Below are positions 50,218 to 61,833 of a DNA stretch of 64,000 nucleotides, in pieces. The position numbers were made by a program, and so were the translations under genes. This DNA is from Drosophila pseudoobscura (Eukaryota; Arthropoda; Insecta; Diptera; Drosophilidae): contig NC_046683.1 in assembly GCF_009870125.1 (NCBI RefSeq), positions 56,931,869 through 56,995,868 on the forward strand. Direction: 5' to 3'. Within the stretch, counting starts at the first letter, position 1. Every line of letters starts with the position of its first letter. The notes beneath the pieces are model-generated. The model worked only from the letters and a program-made list of their open reading frames with translations, made no database searches and had not been told where the DNA came from.

Positions 50218-52149
50218 TCACAAAGCACTTATATAGTACGTTCCCCTGCAGACGGCACATTCATATTTGCTGCAGTTCCCCTCGTCGAGCGGCTGCAGGG
50301 AGTGAAAGTACTTGGAGATTACGTCCAAGATGTCCTGGCGATGACGCTCAAGGAAATCCACAGCAAAATCATCATAGGTGTGCACGCAGTGCATTAATAT
50401 CCGATAGAGCACCGTCTCCGTGGAAACGAACGTGTTCAGAGTGCGGTCAATCGAGTCGATATTCTGTTCCACAAAGGTACGCGTCATTTCCATAAAAAGC
50501 TGCACCGCCTTATCGCTAAAGTATCGGGCCAAAGCGTCTAGCACGTCCGTGAGGTTGCCCAGACTGCTGATGTGCTCCACAAACTTACTGCCAAATTGAG
50601 TGCCCAGCATTTCCAGATTCAGGCGCATCTGTCCCCCACTGCCCAGGCTCACAAAATTGGGCAGCACAGTGGCGCCCAGGGCACCGACCATAGAAGCTCC
50701 TTGCGAAAGATGCGCATTGATCTTGTGCAAGCTGAGCAAGGCCTCCTTAAAGGGTATATCATTAAAGGTGCGCACAATGTCAAACTTTCCGCTGTCGGAG
50801 CCGTTATGCAGCTTTATGGACTCTTGCGAGATTTGCCTAACGACTTTTCTGCAAGATAATCGAACTCTATAACAGTGATCAAAAAAGGATGTGGTTTGTA
50901 TTTCTTACCTGGTTTGATTGCGCAGCGCGCGCATCAATGTTGGTCTATTGCTCACCTTGGAAGCTATGCGGAGATTGTTAATGGAATGCGTGAATATAAC
51001 CAGGCTCGAGGCAATCTGCAGAATATCCAGTTTAGACAAGGTCTGATCGTCGCCAACTTTCTGCAAAATGCAACAAGAAACTGCACTTAAATATCCAATG
51101 GCATCGCGACTGCAAGCAACTCACCAAATATAGGTCGTACACACCGTTGGCCACACCCGTGCCGGATATGACAATAGAAGACACATTGATGCCCTTCACG
51201 GCGAACTGAGCGGCACAGTTCACTTCGGTGCCCGCTGCGGCCACTCTGGACATAAGTCGGGTAGCTCCTGTGGCTCCCAGGCCGACCACACCCCCGGCCA
51301 CGCCTAGCCATTGGCCCCGAGCTTCACTGTCCGTGATGGAAGTGGACTGACCATGCCGCACACGATCGTAAAGGCGGTTGGCCGAGCGCAAGGTACTATA
51401 GGCTGCCGTTGCAACGCCCACAGCAGTGGCGGCCAGAATGATGGGTCCGCCTACGGGAACCGCCAAGGCGGCAGCCACGGGGACACTTGCTACAAGGCTA
51501 CCAACAGTGGCTACCTTGTCGCCGACATTGAGGATTCTGTGCCGCGCTCCAGACGCTGGCGTGGGATACACCATTAGCTGAACTTCGGCATCCTCGTCGT
51601 TGGTGATGGTATAAATGCCACGACTTGGAGCTATCATCATACCCTTGGGCAGAGTATTTCCGAAGACATACTTCTCCCAATTGGCATAGACCCGGCCGTG
51701 TTCGTCGATAAAGATCATGCAACATTCCTCGCTGTTTTCGCCCTTTATGCACTTGCGGGTGCGGAATACAGGATGGCAGCTATAGGTGGTGGACTGCAGG
51801 GCCAGCTCTGCATCCATTTCGGGCGTGACCAGCACGTAGATAATGGCCGAGAGCAGATTGCGGTTCGTGTACTTCCGCTGTAGCCACACATTTCGGAACA
51901 GTTGCTCGCGTTGCTTTGCCACCTTCCTGCTGTTTGTTGCCTCATTATCTAGGATCAGATTTTCGATCTTCTGCTTTAGCACTTCAGCCTGATCTGGGGC
52001 TAGTCTTTGGGGAATGCGGAGAGCATGAGTAATTAAGATTTTCTGTGCAATTGCATAATCCTATGTACGTACGAGTCCCAAATGATTTCCGAGCGCAGGG
52101 CGCTGCTTAGCCCAAAGTCCCGTTGCACATCGTAGGCCGAGCGCGTCAT
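50218..52149 (-). CDS. DUF4781-like protein of unknown function
   Basis: Exons on the minus strand 52073-52149, 51125-52004, 50909-51060 and 50218-50848 close to 579 residues. It starts MTRSAYDVQRDFGLSS. I believe it belongs to the insect DUF4781 family, but this is from memory of general form and moderately sure. Visible features: a helical N-terminal part, a Cys-bearing middle (CMIFIDEHGRVYANWEKY), and two Gly/Ala-rich hydrophobic stretches at about residues 190-228 (VPVGGPIILAATAVGVATAA) and 256-275 (LGVAGGVVGLGATGATRLM), resembling glycine-zipper membrane segments. The C-terminal third is helical with LPNFVSLGSGG. No catalytic motif or signal peptide is seen. It lies between Ilp8 (convergent) and the kindlin gene (same strand). 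No function is claimed. Confidence 0.8.
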
Positions 52150-52781
52150 TTGCTTCTCTTCTGATTCTTTGCTGATGGAACCTCAGTGGCGCATCGAGCA
52201 CATTCAAACATTAAAACGTAAATAAGACAACTATCAATTTAGTAAAATGTATCAAACTATAGTATAGAGAGTAAAAATATATTTTCCGACCGGGCAAAAT
52301 TCGTTTCCACAACAACAAATTGTCGCGAGCCCTTCAACAGATGGCGCCAGACTACTTTAAGAATATTGCACCTCTGGCAGCAGGTACCTTTCGATAAGTA
52401 ATCGATTAACCACAATGAGCGCCAAATTTTTTTTAAATTATAAGGTTTTATTTTATTTATTTTCTTAAAAGTTAGTTATACAAAAACATTGCTAAGGCCA
52501 CGGTTAAGTCTGTTTAGAGTTAGGAAGGCTAAAGAGCCTTTGGCAAGCGATATTTTTTGGTTAAAAATCATCAACAAGATTAGTTTAAAACGAATTAAAC
52601 ATTAAGAAAAACGTACATACATGTATTGCATTGAAATTGTGAGTCTATCAGTTGTTTAGGCGCGGACCGAAAGTAGCTTAAACGTTAAGAATAGGGCACA
52701 CCATATGGCCACTTGACAACAATAATAGTTTGCTTTTTATACAAAAAAAAAACACCAGCAAACAATGAACACAACACTCGT
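52150..52781. other. Kindlin 3' UTR and DUF4781-like upstream region
   Basis: On the minus strand an AATAAA-rich stretch (about 52443-52462, plus strand TTTATT) probably ends the kindlin transcript. The short remainder (52150-52440) is the DUF4781-like gene's promoter. No other gene is seen. Confidence 0.55.
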
Positions 52782-54917
52782 CTATGACCAACCACCTGTG
52801 AGTTTGTGGAAGAGTTCCTCATTCAGGGTTTGGTTATTGTCCTTGGAGCGCATCGACATAAAAATGTAGCCGCCAATAAACTCATGGACAACCTTGCAGT
52901 CCGCCGAGTGACAAGAGAAGACCACATTCTCGTCTTGGAACTGAATCATCATGCACTTGATGTTCCAGTTGACATTCCAGGCCTTCATGTTGTTGTAGCG
53001 CCAGGTCTTGATGTGATCCCCAGAGCTCAGGTCCATGCGCATAATTCGATTCTGGGCCACTCCCAGCAGCTCCTCCTTCTTGTGGCCGTCAAACTTGATG
53101 ATAAAGAGAGTGACGCCAAAGTCCGGCAGAGACTGCCAGGCCTGTATGTACTTCAGCTTCGACTCGAGCAGATTCAGCTCCCTCACATTGGCATGGGCCT
53201 CCAGTATACGCTGCACAGCCTTGCCGGACAGCTTCCGATTCATTTTGGGGGATAGATAGTCCACCGGCTCGACGGAGCGTGGATCAATGTTCACATGCAC
53301 GCCATGCACCGGGCGCTGCATCTGTAGCAGCGAGAGTATGCTATCTACCTCACTCTCATATGAGCTGTCGGCCAGCGAGCGGCCCTTGGCCGCCAGGCGA
53401 CAGGCAGCCATCCATTTCGCATACTGCTGCTCGTTCTCACAGCGCACCCAGACCTCGGTGTTGGGACCGTTTCTGCCCTCCGGGGAAACCTCCAGACGTA
53501 TGGCATACTTCCCCTGTGACAGGTTGACGTCCGGTGTGACCTCGCATCCCTTCAAATTGATGCTGATGGCTGGGGCCTGGCGTCGGGACTCCTCGGCACT
53601 CTTGTAAAGATGCAAATGTAGATCCCGGTAAGTGAAGAAGTAACGCTTAAAACCCCTCAGCGTGAAGCGCTGTGGCTTCAGATAACGCAAATAATCCGAC
53701 AGTTCCGGAATGCGAGTGATATTTAGAGCGTCGCCACCGGCATTCGGTCCCTCCAGTGTGATCTGCAGCTCCTTGAGGGCCGAATCTATTTCATCGTCAT
53801 CGTTTTCCTGGCTGGACGTCTCTATGCCCGAGTCGACGGCACTCGTGGGCAAGGCATCCACGTGATGGTTGACCTGAAACTGCAGGGCGGCAAACATCAG
53901 ACTCTCCTCCTCGGTGCAGTCCAGCTCCTCGTTCAGAATGCTCCACTTGGCCTGCTCGTACAGCTGGTTGATGCGCACCTGATCGTATTTGGGATTCAGG
54001 TCAAAGAAGGTAAAGTACTTGAAGCGCAGGCGCAGCGTGTCGTACTCGCGTATGCCCTGCTCCATTATGGACAGCGAAGAGTCCAGCCAGCCGACATTGA
54101 GGCGCGCCTTCTCCACCAGCGACTTGGGACGCAGTAATTGGGCTCGCACATCGGCACAGGGCGTCGGTGGAGAGCTGGCCAAGTTCTCCTGGAAATCCCC
54201 CAAACTTGAGGAGGAAGAATCGTACGTGGCATAGCCAATCTGACTCTGCTTCCATGTTCCAGGCGATGGCGAGGCCATAGGCGAGCGTCGGCTGTGATTG
54301 TGCGGCGATAGTGGGGCGCAAAAGAACATGCCCGGTGCGGAGGGCTTGTCCAGGCTGCCAGTGCTTCCTCCATCCGCATGGAAGGCGGCATTGATGGGCA
54401 CAAACGAGTTGGTGTCCGCAGCAGGGTGCAGATATGTGGTGCCATCTGGCTCAGCGATGGGCACCCGCTTCTGATGCGGCACCTGAGCGAAGTTCTTTTT
54501 CAGATGCTCCGCCTCCAGGGGCTTACAGAGCGACAGCTCCTCCGGGTAACGGATCTCCAGCTGCTTGCAGAGATTAACCACAGCAGCAAAGGTTTTCACG
54601 GAATAGTCCACGCGACAGTCCAAATACCGCAGGTCCGGCAGCTGCACCCGCAGAATCTTGTGCATGGGGGTGAAGTGGAGCAGGCTGTCCGCCTGGACGC
54701 CGCACTGATCCAGCGTAGCGCGTGTCCGGTTAAGCCAAATGTTCCTGGCGGGCCACCACAGGGCATGGTCGGACCAGTCCTTGGGATTCTCTGGGTCCAC
54801 AAGCTGCAGCATTATGCCCCCGATATGCTGATCCCCGCGCACGCGCATAGTGCGCTCCAGCGATAGATCCGTGATGAATATGCGCAGGTTCCATGAGTTT
54901 TCGCCGACGTGGATCAT
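52782..54917 (-). CDS. Fit2: Kindlin (fermitin family, integrin activator)
   Basis: A single coding exon of 711 residues from ATG 54917 ([14 protein letters not shown]) to the stop after FHKLTGGWS. It aligns end to end with human kindlins: F0 at the start, F1 with [16 protein letters not shown] and [13 protein letters not shown]2 with [15 protein letters not shown], the inserted PH domain ([25 protein letters not shown] to [12 protein letters not shown]), and F3 with [18 protein letters not shown] and [13 protein letters not shown]. Role: binds integrin-beta tails with talin to activate adhesion at muscle attachments and focal contacts. Flies have two paralogues; I prefer Fit2 because its D. 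melanogaster CG number is adjacent to that of Bms1, but Fit1 is not excluded. A 5' UTR intron is likely (donor at 55117, acceptor at 55042). TGACGTCA at 54942-54949 lies in the leader. Confidence 0.9.
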   Translation of the reverse strand: MIHVGENSWNLRIFITDLSLERTMRVRGDQHIGGIMLQLVDPENPKDWSDHALWWPARNIWLNRTRATLDQCGVQADSLLHFTPMHKILRVQLPDLRYLDCRVDYSVKTFAAVVNLCKQLEIRYPEELSLCKPLEAEHLKKNFAQVPHQKRVPIAEPDGTTYLHPAADTNSFVPINAAFHADGGSTGSLDKPSAPGMFFCAPLSPHNHSRRSPMASPSPGTWKQSQIGYATYDSSSSSLGDFQENLASSPPTPCADVRAQLLRPKSLVEKARLNVGWLDSSLSIMEQGIREYDTLRLRFKYFTFFDLNPKYDQVRINQLYEQAKWSILNEELDCTEEESLMFAALQFQVNHHVDALPTSAVDSGIETSSQENDDDEIDSALKELQITLEGPNAGGDALNITRIPELSDYLRYLKPQRFTLRGFKRYFFTYRDLHLHLYKSAEESRRQAPAISINLKGCEVTPDVNLSQGKYAIRLEVSPEGRNGPNTEVWVRCENEQQYAKWMAACRLAAKGRSLADSSYESEVDSILSLLQMQRPVHGVHVNIDPRSVEPVDYLSPKMNRKLSGKAVQRILEAHANVRELNLLESKLKYIQAWQSLPDFGVTLFIIKFDGHKKEELLGVAQNRIMRMDLSSGDHIKTWRYNNMKAWNVNWNIKCMMIQFQDENVVFSCHSADCKVVHEFIGGYIFMSMRSKDNNQTLNEELFHKLTGGWS

Positions 54918-55780
54918 TTTGCCAAAGAATTTTCCGCACAATGACGTCAGATGGTCGCCCTAATGCGCTTGTGCTCAATCTGTCTGTCTGCGTCCTTGTG
55001 GGGGCGCCTACGAGCAAGAGCCAATTTTCGATTCGGGCCTACTAAAAAGAGAATCACGACACAGATGTTCACTTAATTGACATTTTTTGGGTGGTGATGC
55101 AATGTACGGGCACTCACTTCAATGCGGGCACGTTGCATATGCCGTAATACTTCCGGATGCGAGTAATTGCATTGATCGATTTCACTTGAATCTCGAATAA
55201 ATGGAGCAATTAAAGAAAATTCATTGAAAAAGAAAGCGCCTCCGATTCGGTGGAACTGCCAACTCGTTTTTAAATGGTGGCACTAATTTGGTATTTTAGC
55301 GAGCTGGCAGCACGCCTGCCTGTAAATAACTCGAAAAATAACGGAAAATGTTTAATTTGTTTTCAATTTGAATGGAACACAAAATATAATGAGTTTGTTT
55401 TCAATTTAAAATTTTAGATAAATGATTCTTTAAATCCTGGGATGGCTACTCACTCATCGATGCCCATCGATAAGCAGCCACCCTGCCTTGCCTTGCCTTG
55501 CCATGACAACCACTTCCAAGGCCCGACCAAAGTAGGCCCGGCCCTCAAACAGCACAGCAATCTAGGCGTCGAGACTCGAAACAAACAATAAACAATCATT
55601 ACATTCGTAACCACAGCAGCAAGCGGTCAGTTTTCAGAAACATTTAAACATCGTCTCGAACCGGCTTGCCAACTTCCCACAAAAAAATAAATACGTATAG
55701 CATTAAACAAATAAATCAACAGGAACCATCAATCGCTGAATCCATCGGTACATCTCTTGAGAGTGCTGCACAGGCATTAA
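54918..55780. other. Divergent promoter region between the kindlin and lebercilin-like genes
   Basis: On the minus strand GAA|GTGAGTGCC (exon end 55118) and TCTTTTTAG|TAGGCCC (exon start 55041) mark a 76-bp intron in the kindlin leader. CATCGATA-type DRE-like boxes occur near 55456-55472. The rest is leader of the plus-strand gene. No gene is seen. Confidence 0.5.
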
Positions 55781-57995
55781 ATGGTATCACCGCGCAAGCC
55801 GGAATTTTCGGTTAAATCAGCACGCCGGCAGTCGGCAGAAAAACAGATGGCGTGAGTAAAGACGACACCCTACACTCTCCTCCACACTCCTCTATTTCGT
55901 GGTGTTGCAGTTCTTCGGCAAAGAGCTGCGAGAGCTTGTTCTCGGCCAGCTCCCGGGAGTCGGCCAGCCACGTCTACCAGCGCAAGCCGAACCCACGCGG
56001 GGGTATGAAGAACTCTGGCATCCGCCAGCCCTCGATGGTGGCCAACAACAGTGAGATCCACCAGCGCGTGATGTCCGCGCGTAATTTGCGAGCGAAGACG
56101 TTTCAAAATCAGCTAGCTGATGCCCACACAGAGATTGCCAATCTAGCACACGAGAATCGCATGCTGCGCACACTCCACAAGAGGCAGACCTCGGCTTTAA
56201 ACAAATACGAATCAAACAATGCAGAGCTGCCGCAGCTGCTGCACTCGCATGCGGAGGAACTGCGTGTCTGGCAGACCAAGCACCGCAATCTGCAGGCCAA
56301 CAACAAGGATCTCGAGCAAAAGTTAAAGCAGAAGGAGGCCCTCATACTAACGCTGAGTGACCAAAACAAGCACTACAGCCAACTCAACAAGGACAGGTAG
56401 GGTGCACTGCGAGTCTGTTTCGCTTTGAGCACTTTTTTCTATCTTTGATTTATGTGTCATGTGTCTTAAAGGAACCTCGATGAACGCCAGAAGCTGCAAG
56501 AGAAGGTGCGTTCCCTGGAGCAGCGCATAGAGGAAAAGGACAACGACATTAAGCTAATGGCGCGCAAGGTGCAGCTGGAATCGAAGAACTTCCGCCAGCA
56601 GCTGCTCAACGAACAGAAAAAGTCCAAGGAGCTGATGCTCAAACTGGAGAAGTCCAGGCTCGAGATCAGTGGCTACCGCAAGCTGGAGGAGTACACAGTG
56701 AGTCCAACAATTCAGCATTTCTATAGATCATTGTCTCATCTGGTCATCTGGGATCACACCCACACAGCTCGGCACTGATAAGGTCAATCCCATGTCCTCC
56801 GGGCGTCGCACCAAATTAAGTGGAGTAGTCGAGGAGCCGGACAAGATTGACAAGCTGGAGAAATCGCTGGAAATGCTGGACAAGGCCATTGAGAAGAACA
56901 ACCACAGCGAATTCCACGCCCTCACAGATGTCCTAGAGTCGGAATCCCTGTACGACTTTGAGAAGGACGACAACGAGGTTGGCCCCAAGAGTGCGCCAGG
57001 GACTCCTACCAAGGAGCAACCCATCAAATTTCCAGGAGTGCGGGCTAAAGCTGGCGTCGGCTTGTCCAAACTGACGCTGCCCCCAGCAACCAGTCCATCC
57101 AAATTGGGCGCCACATCGAGCACTCGCTCCACCCTGAGCCATCTGGTGTCGGCCCAGAGCAAGTCTCCGCTGAGCAAGTCTCCGCTGAGCAAGTCTCCAC
57201 TGATAGGCAAACCATCCAACAATCGATTGCGAGCCGGAGCTGGTGCGGGAACAGGAGCTGTAATGGGTGTCAAGAATGGTAGTATGAAAACTGGCGGATC
57301 GTCAATCAAGCGCCGTGAGCAGGCTGGAAGCATGTCCAAGACCTCGTCTGCCGAGGGACGCCAGCAGAAGGGAAAGCAGTCGCCATTGAAGTCCTTGGAT
57401 TTCGACTATGATGATGAATTCGAGAACGCCTTGGAGAACGATGAGGAGGAAGATACTTACGCCATGATGTCCAAGATATGTGCAGTAGATGACGACGACA
57501 ATGATCCTGAAAATGATGCCGAAGAGAATGCGAATGAGATTAGTCTTGTGGAGTACGGGTCGTACTTGGACCCGAAGGACACTCCCGACGACATGTTGGA
57601 CGATATGCTGGAAGAGGACGAGTTCGCCGAGGGCAAGAATTCAATTGGCAGCGAAGATGATGTGAGCATAAACCCTAACCCTCCCTAAGCTAATCCCAGC
57701 TAGTTCTCATCCTCAAACTCTATCTATTGTTCAGGAAAGTGCACGTGCACCGCGCGTCAAGGAGAGCGTGTCTAGCCTACGCAAACAGATATCGGACGAC
57801 TACAAGGAGCGCGAGAGCTTCCTGAAGACCTTCTGCCGCCAGGCCTCGGGCAACAATATGCGCGACGATCCACAGATGAAGAAGCGCAACAGCATTGCTA
57901 CAGGGGCGGCCTCCAGTAATCACTTGAGCGGCAGTCGCAAGCATGCCTTGCTCGCTGCCTTCAAGACCATCGACGATAACAAGAGCCAAGATTAA
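55781..57995 (+). CDS. Lebercilin-domain coiled-coil protein (LCA5-like)
   Basis: Exons 55781-55851, 55911-56396, 56472-56697, 56768-57661 and 57735-57995 join to 645 residues. A Ser-rich, basic N terminus is followed by a long coiled coil at about residues 65-265, with stretches HQRVMSARNLRAKTFQNQLA, ELRVWQTKHRNLQANNKDLE and LNDERQ-type heptads; this pattern matches the lebercilin domain. The second half is disordered, with a threefold SKSPLSKSPLSKSP repeat, an acidic stretch (DDEFENALENDEEED) and a C-terminal basic block. Lebercilin links to microtubules and, in vertebrates, to intraflagellar transport in photoreceptor cilia; a ciliary or centrosomal role here is inference. AATAAA at 58101 is the likely poly(A) signal. 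It is convergent with Bms1. Confidence 0.82.
57167..57203 (+). repeat. In-frame tandem repeat AAGTCTCC(G/A)CTGAGC in the lebercilin-like gene
   Basis: Three copies of a 15-bp unit encode SKSPL in tandem. Units differ by one base, so this is a recent in-frame expansion in a disordered region. Confidence 0.8.
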
Positions 57996-58100
57996 AAAAC
58001 AACAGACACACACCCACACACACACATACCCCTCAGTTAATTTAGTTTCGAGTTCCAGTTAGTTACCCAAGCGGTGTTGAGTTACATGTATATTTTTTAG

Positions 58101-58106
58101 AATAAA
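58101..58106 (+). terminator. AATAAA poly(A) signal of the lebercilin-like gene
   Basis: Perfect hexamer 106 bp after the stop codon, followed by a T-rich stretch. It lies 167 bp before the Bms1 stop on the other strand. Confidence 0.65.
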
Positions 58107-58272
58107 TTTTTGCATTGCGCCTGCCGCTGGAGCAGCTGCAGCAGCCGACGCTGTACTAGACAGTCCTCTGGGCGTAGTCACCAGTTGCTGCAGCTGCTCC
58201 AGTCGGCCAGTGTAAATTGTGAACCAAATGTCTCTGTGTTTCGTTCTTTACAACTTTATATTTTGTTGGATC

Positions 58273-61200
58273 TCATTTTGTCTGCTTGCCGCGCACTTTA
58301 CTGATGGCCCTGGAGACTTTCTTGCGCAGCTCCTTCTGGCGCTTCATCTTGGATGCCTCCTCGGATTTCTTCTTCTCGCGGAACTTCTTCATTCGCTCCC
58401 GGGTTTCCAGGCGATCCCTATTCTTCTTGTCCTTGTAGTTCGTCGTGATCATTTTCATCATTTTGGCCACCTTCTGCTCGTACGGCGAGTTGATGACCGC
58501 CACTCGCTCCAGCGACTTTTTAGCGTGTTCCGGCGCCATCTTGGGCTTGTCCTTGTAGGGAAGGGCGCGCTGCAGTGCCTTAGGTATAGTCAGGGGACGG
58601 AAGATCTTCTCCTTGCGTGTGATCTCTTTGTACATGCTGTCCAGCTGGGCCTCGTTCTGTAGGGCGCGCTCACGCTTTAGTGTTCCCAGGGTCTTCATTC
58701 CCTGCCAGTGGCTCTTCTGCTCCGGCGGCAGCAGCAGAGACGTGATGGGGGCATAGAACCGAGGAACCTCCACCCGAAACCAGGTGCGGCAAAACACAAT
58801 ATCGCTCAGCAGGATCTTGTCCTCAAAGGTGGCTCTGTAGGAGCCTTCGGGCGTGTGGTGGGCCTTCTTGATCTGTCCTCGAATGCCGGAGACCGTCTTG
58901 ATTTTGGCTCCCTCGAACTTGGCCACTTCCAGCGAGGAATTGAACATGTCCTTGACAAAAGCGGTCTTCTTGTAGATCTTGAACGGATGTCCCACCAGCT
59001 TGAGCTTCTTCATGATCTGCGAGGACTTGTCCAGCTCGGTGACACACCCCGTGGCGGCAATCCGGAAGCCCAACCGCTTCATCTCATCCTGATCCTGACG
59101 CACCGTCTGCAGGGCCAGGAACCCCGTATTCTGAGGCGTGATCGGACCCCAGAAGGTCATGCTGCAGGTGACATGATTGGGCGTGTACTTCAGATAGCGA
59201 TGCCGGAAGTTATCCTCCACCTTGGCGTAAATGGCGACCGTCTGGAAGCGGCGCCAACCCATCGAAACGATGAGCGGATCTCCCGTCTTGAGAATCTTCT
59301 TGTACCAGCGATGCTTCTTCACCTTACAGTTGACATAGCCCACATTCTCCTCGGTCATGTTGAGGGCACCCACCAACACCGGGTAGCTGGCATCGAAGTG
59401 CTCCACAAATTCCGCTGGAATTGTTTTAAAGCCCAGCCGGACATACAGCCCGGGCCGATAGCCCTCGATCTGGATGCGAAACTCGTTGTCCAGGTGCGCG
59501 AATTCGCTCTTGTTTAGCTCGCTCTGTTTCTGGGCATCCGCCTTGAGGTCCTCGTAAAAGGAGTGATCGCCGGTGATGCGGCCAGTCTCCTCCTCGCCGC
59601 CCTTCTCCCCCGTGTTGTCGTACTCCGCATCGAATTTTGCCTTCAGCTTCAGTTTCTTGGCCATCAGATCAGCCTTTGTTAGGTTTTCCTCCTCCACGCG
59701 AGTCATCTTTCGCTTGCCGCTGGCCGAGGATTCCTGTGGCTTGGCTTCCTCCTTATCGGAGTCGTCTGCATCCTCTGGCTTGCTCTTGGGCTTGCCGCTA
59801 TGCTGCTCACCGGTTTCAAGATCCTCAAAGTCACCGTACACCTCGCTGTCGGCATCGCTCATGTCGTCCATCTTGAGCAGGTTCTCTGCATCCTCGGAGG
59901 CCTTCCATTTGCCTGTCACGAAGCAGTTCTTGATCAGCAGCTTGTTGTCCTCGCTCAGCCAATCCCGAGTGGCATCTGAAAAAAGGGAAATAGTTGCCAT
60001 TTAAATAGGTTTTCAACGTGGAATAATGTCTACCCCCTTACCACCCTGATACTCAAAGAAGCAGCGCTCTTCCTTGTCCCGTATGTCTTTGTCCTTTAGC
60101 TGTTCACTTTGCTTCTTGGCGGCCACTCGGAACAGTCCGCCCAGCTCTTCATCGGAGTCGTTAGCATCCTCCTGGTCTCCCTGGTCCTCTCTGCTCCTCT
60201 CGCTCTGATTGTAGACGCCATAGACGAGGCGCATCAGATTCTTGGACTCCGAGTGACGCTGCAGGAAGGCATCGCGTGCCTTTTGGGCCAAATTCGTTTT
60301 CCAGCTCATGTTGCTGGCCAGAACGCGGGCCTCCTCATCGTCCTCCGTTTCGGAGCCAGTCGGGATATTGCCCAGGCTCTGATACTCTTCATCGCCAGAG
60401 GAGCCATCTTCACTGTCTGCTGCCTGCCCGTCCGCATCCTCATCTTCATCGCTGTTCTCGCCGCGCCAATCATTGGAATCAAATTCTTCCTCCTCCTCAT
60501 CATCAGAGGCAGCTGCCTCCAGGCCGGAATCTTCGCCCTCGTCGTCTTCGCTGTCGCTGCTTTCTGCCGCTTCGTCATCGCTGCGGAAATCCTTCGATTT
60601 GATGGGTGCACCATCGGAGAAGAGGCGGAATTCCTGCTGCTCCATCTGCTGGTCCATGGTGGCTTTCTTGTCGATCAGCTTGTTGACCAGCTCCTCCTGC
60701 TCGGTGGCCTCGGCACTCTTCTCCTTGTGCGAGTGCGAATGCGAGCCCTGCAGCTCAATGTAGACGGCATCCTTGTCGTAGACAATGCCACCCACACCCG
60801 ACATGGGTGCGTACAGGAGACGTTCCTTCTCCAGTAGACTGCGTTTTTTTTCGGTGCCAGGCAGGGGACAGGGATCGGGTATCACGCTCAGCTCATCGAT
60901 GCGTGCATCCCCCAGCCCGGCAATGTGCACCATATGCTCCTGCTTCAGCGGCACTCCGCGCACATAGCCATAGAGCACCACCTCGCGGTCGCATTTGGGA
61001 TTGCGGCGCACCTGATCCGTATTGGTGACATCCTCCATGCGGTCCACCAGCAGGTAGCTGTGGGCCCCGCGCCACTGCAGCGGTCGGAACTTCATTACGG
61101 ATATGAAGCGGCCCAGGTTCTTAATCTCGTTACGCAGATACTCGCCGTGCAGCAAGCCGGAGAGGTAGAAGAGCTTGGCCCCATCATACACCTCCGTCCA

Positions 61201-61833
61201 GAAGCGGTGCTTCAGCTCCTTCTTGCGCTTGCGCAGCTGCTTGGGATTCTTGATCATGTCCAGGTGGGTGAGCACGCCCATGATCTTGGGCATGCCGTGC
61301 ACCTGGCATATGTTGAGGAACTCGAAGATCTCCATCTCGAAGCCGTAGCTGGCGTCGCAGAGGAGCAACACCAGATCCGCGCACTTGGCCACATCGATCA
61401 TCGAGTTCACGTCGTTGTTGCACTCCAGCAGGGTTATTCGTCGCTTCTTCGAGGTCACAATGGTGATTGGACCCTTGATCTCGGTCACATTGGTGCGGGT
61501 GAAGGTCTTGATTAGGTCCTTGATCACCGTCGTCTTGCCCACCTTTGGGGGACCCACGACGGCAATCAGCACCGGCGGCGGCTCATCGGGCGTCTGGTCC
61601 ACCACAGGTATGTGCTGTTTCTTGGCGGTAAGATCCTCCTTGCGTCGAAAGTTTCGCTCTGCACGCTGAGCCGAATTGATGGCAAAAGCCTTGGGATTCC
61701 GCTGCCTGGCCGTCAGCTCGGGTTCCTTTTGATTTGAGTCTAGTTTGGCCTTTACCTTCTTCTTGTCCGCCTTCACGCCGGATTGGCGGGCGCGGTGCTG
61801 CTTGCGCTTGTCCTGGCCGGCGTCGTCGGCCAT
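58273..61833 (-). CDS. Bms1: Ribosome biogenesis GTPase BMS1
   Basis: Two exons, 60042-61833 and 58273-59975, give 1164 residues (yeast Bms1 has 1183). The lysine-rich N terminus precedes an AARP2CN/GTPase domain: P-loop GPPKVGKT at residues 94-101, TIVTSKKRRITLLEC (G2/G3 region) and ADLVLLLCDASYGFEMEIFEFLN. A long acidic Ser/Asp/Glu stretch fills the middle of exon 1's second half. The C-terminal RIBIOP half follows, with YRPGLYVRLGFK, GFRIAATGCVTELD and KKLKLVGHPFKIYKKTAFVK. The end is basic (KKVSRAISKVRGK). Role: nucleolar GTPase of the small-subunit processome that recruits Rcl1 for 18S rRNA maturation. The promoter has an E-box and motif 1 just upstream. It is convergent with the lebercilin-like gene. 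Confidence 0.96.

Noticed and set aside
58708-59517. 269-codon plus-strand frame opposite Bms1
   Set aside because: It is the antisense shadow of a well-supported GTPase exon.
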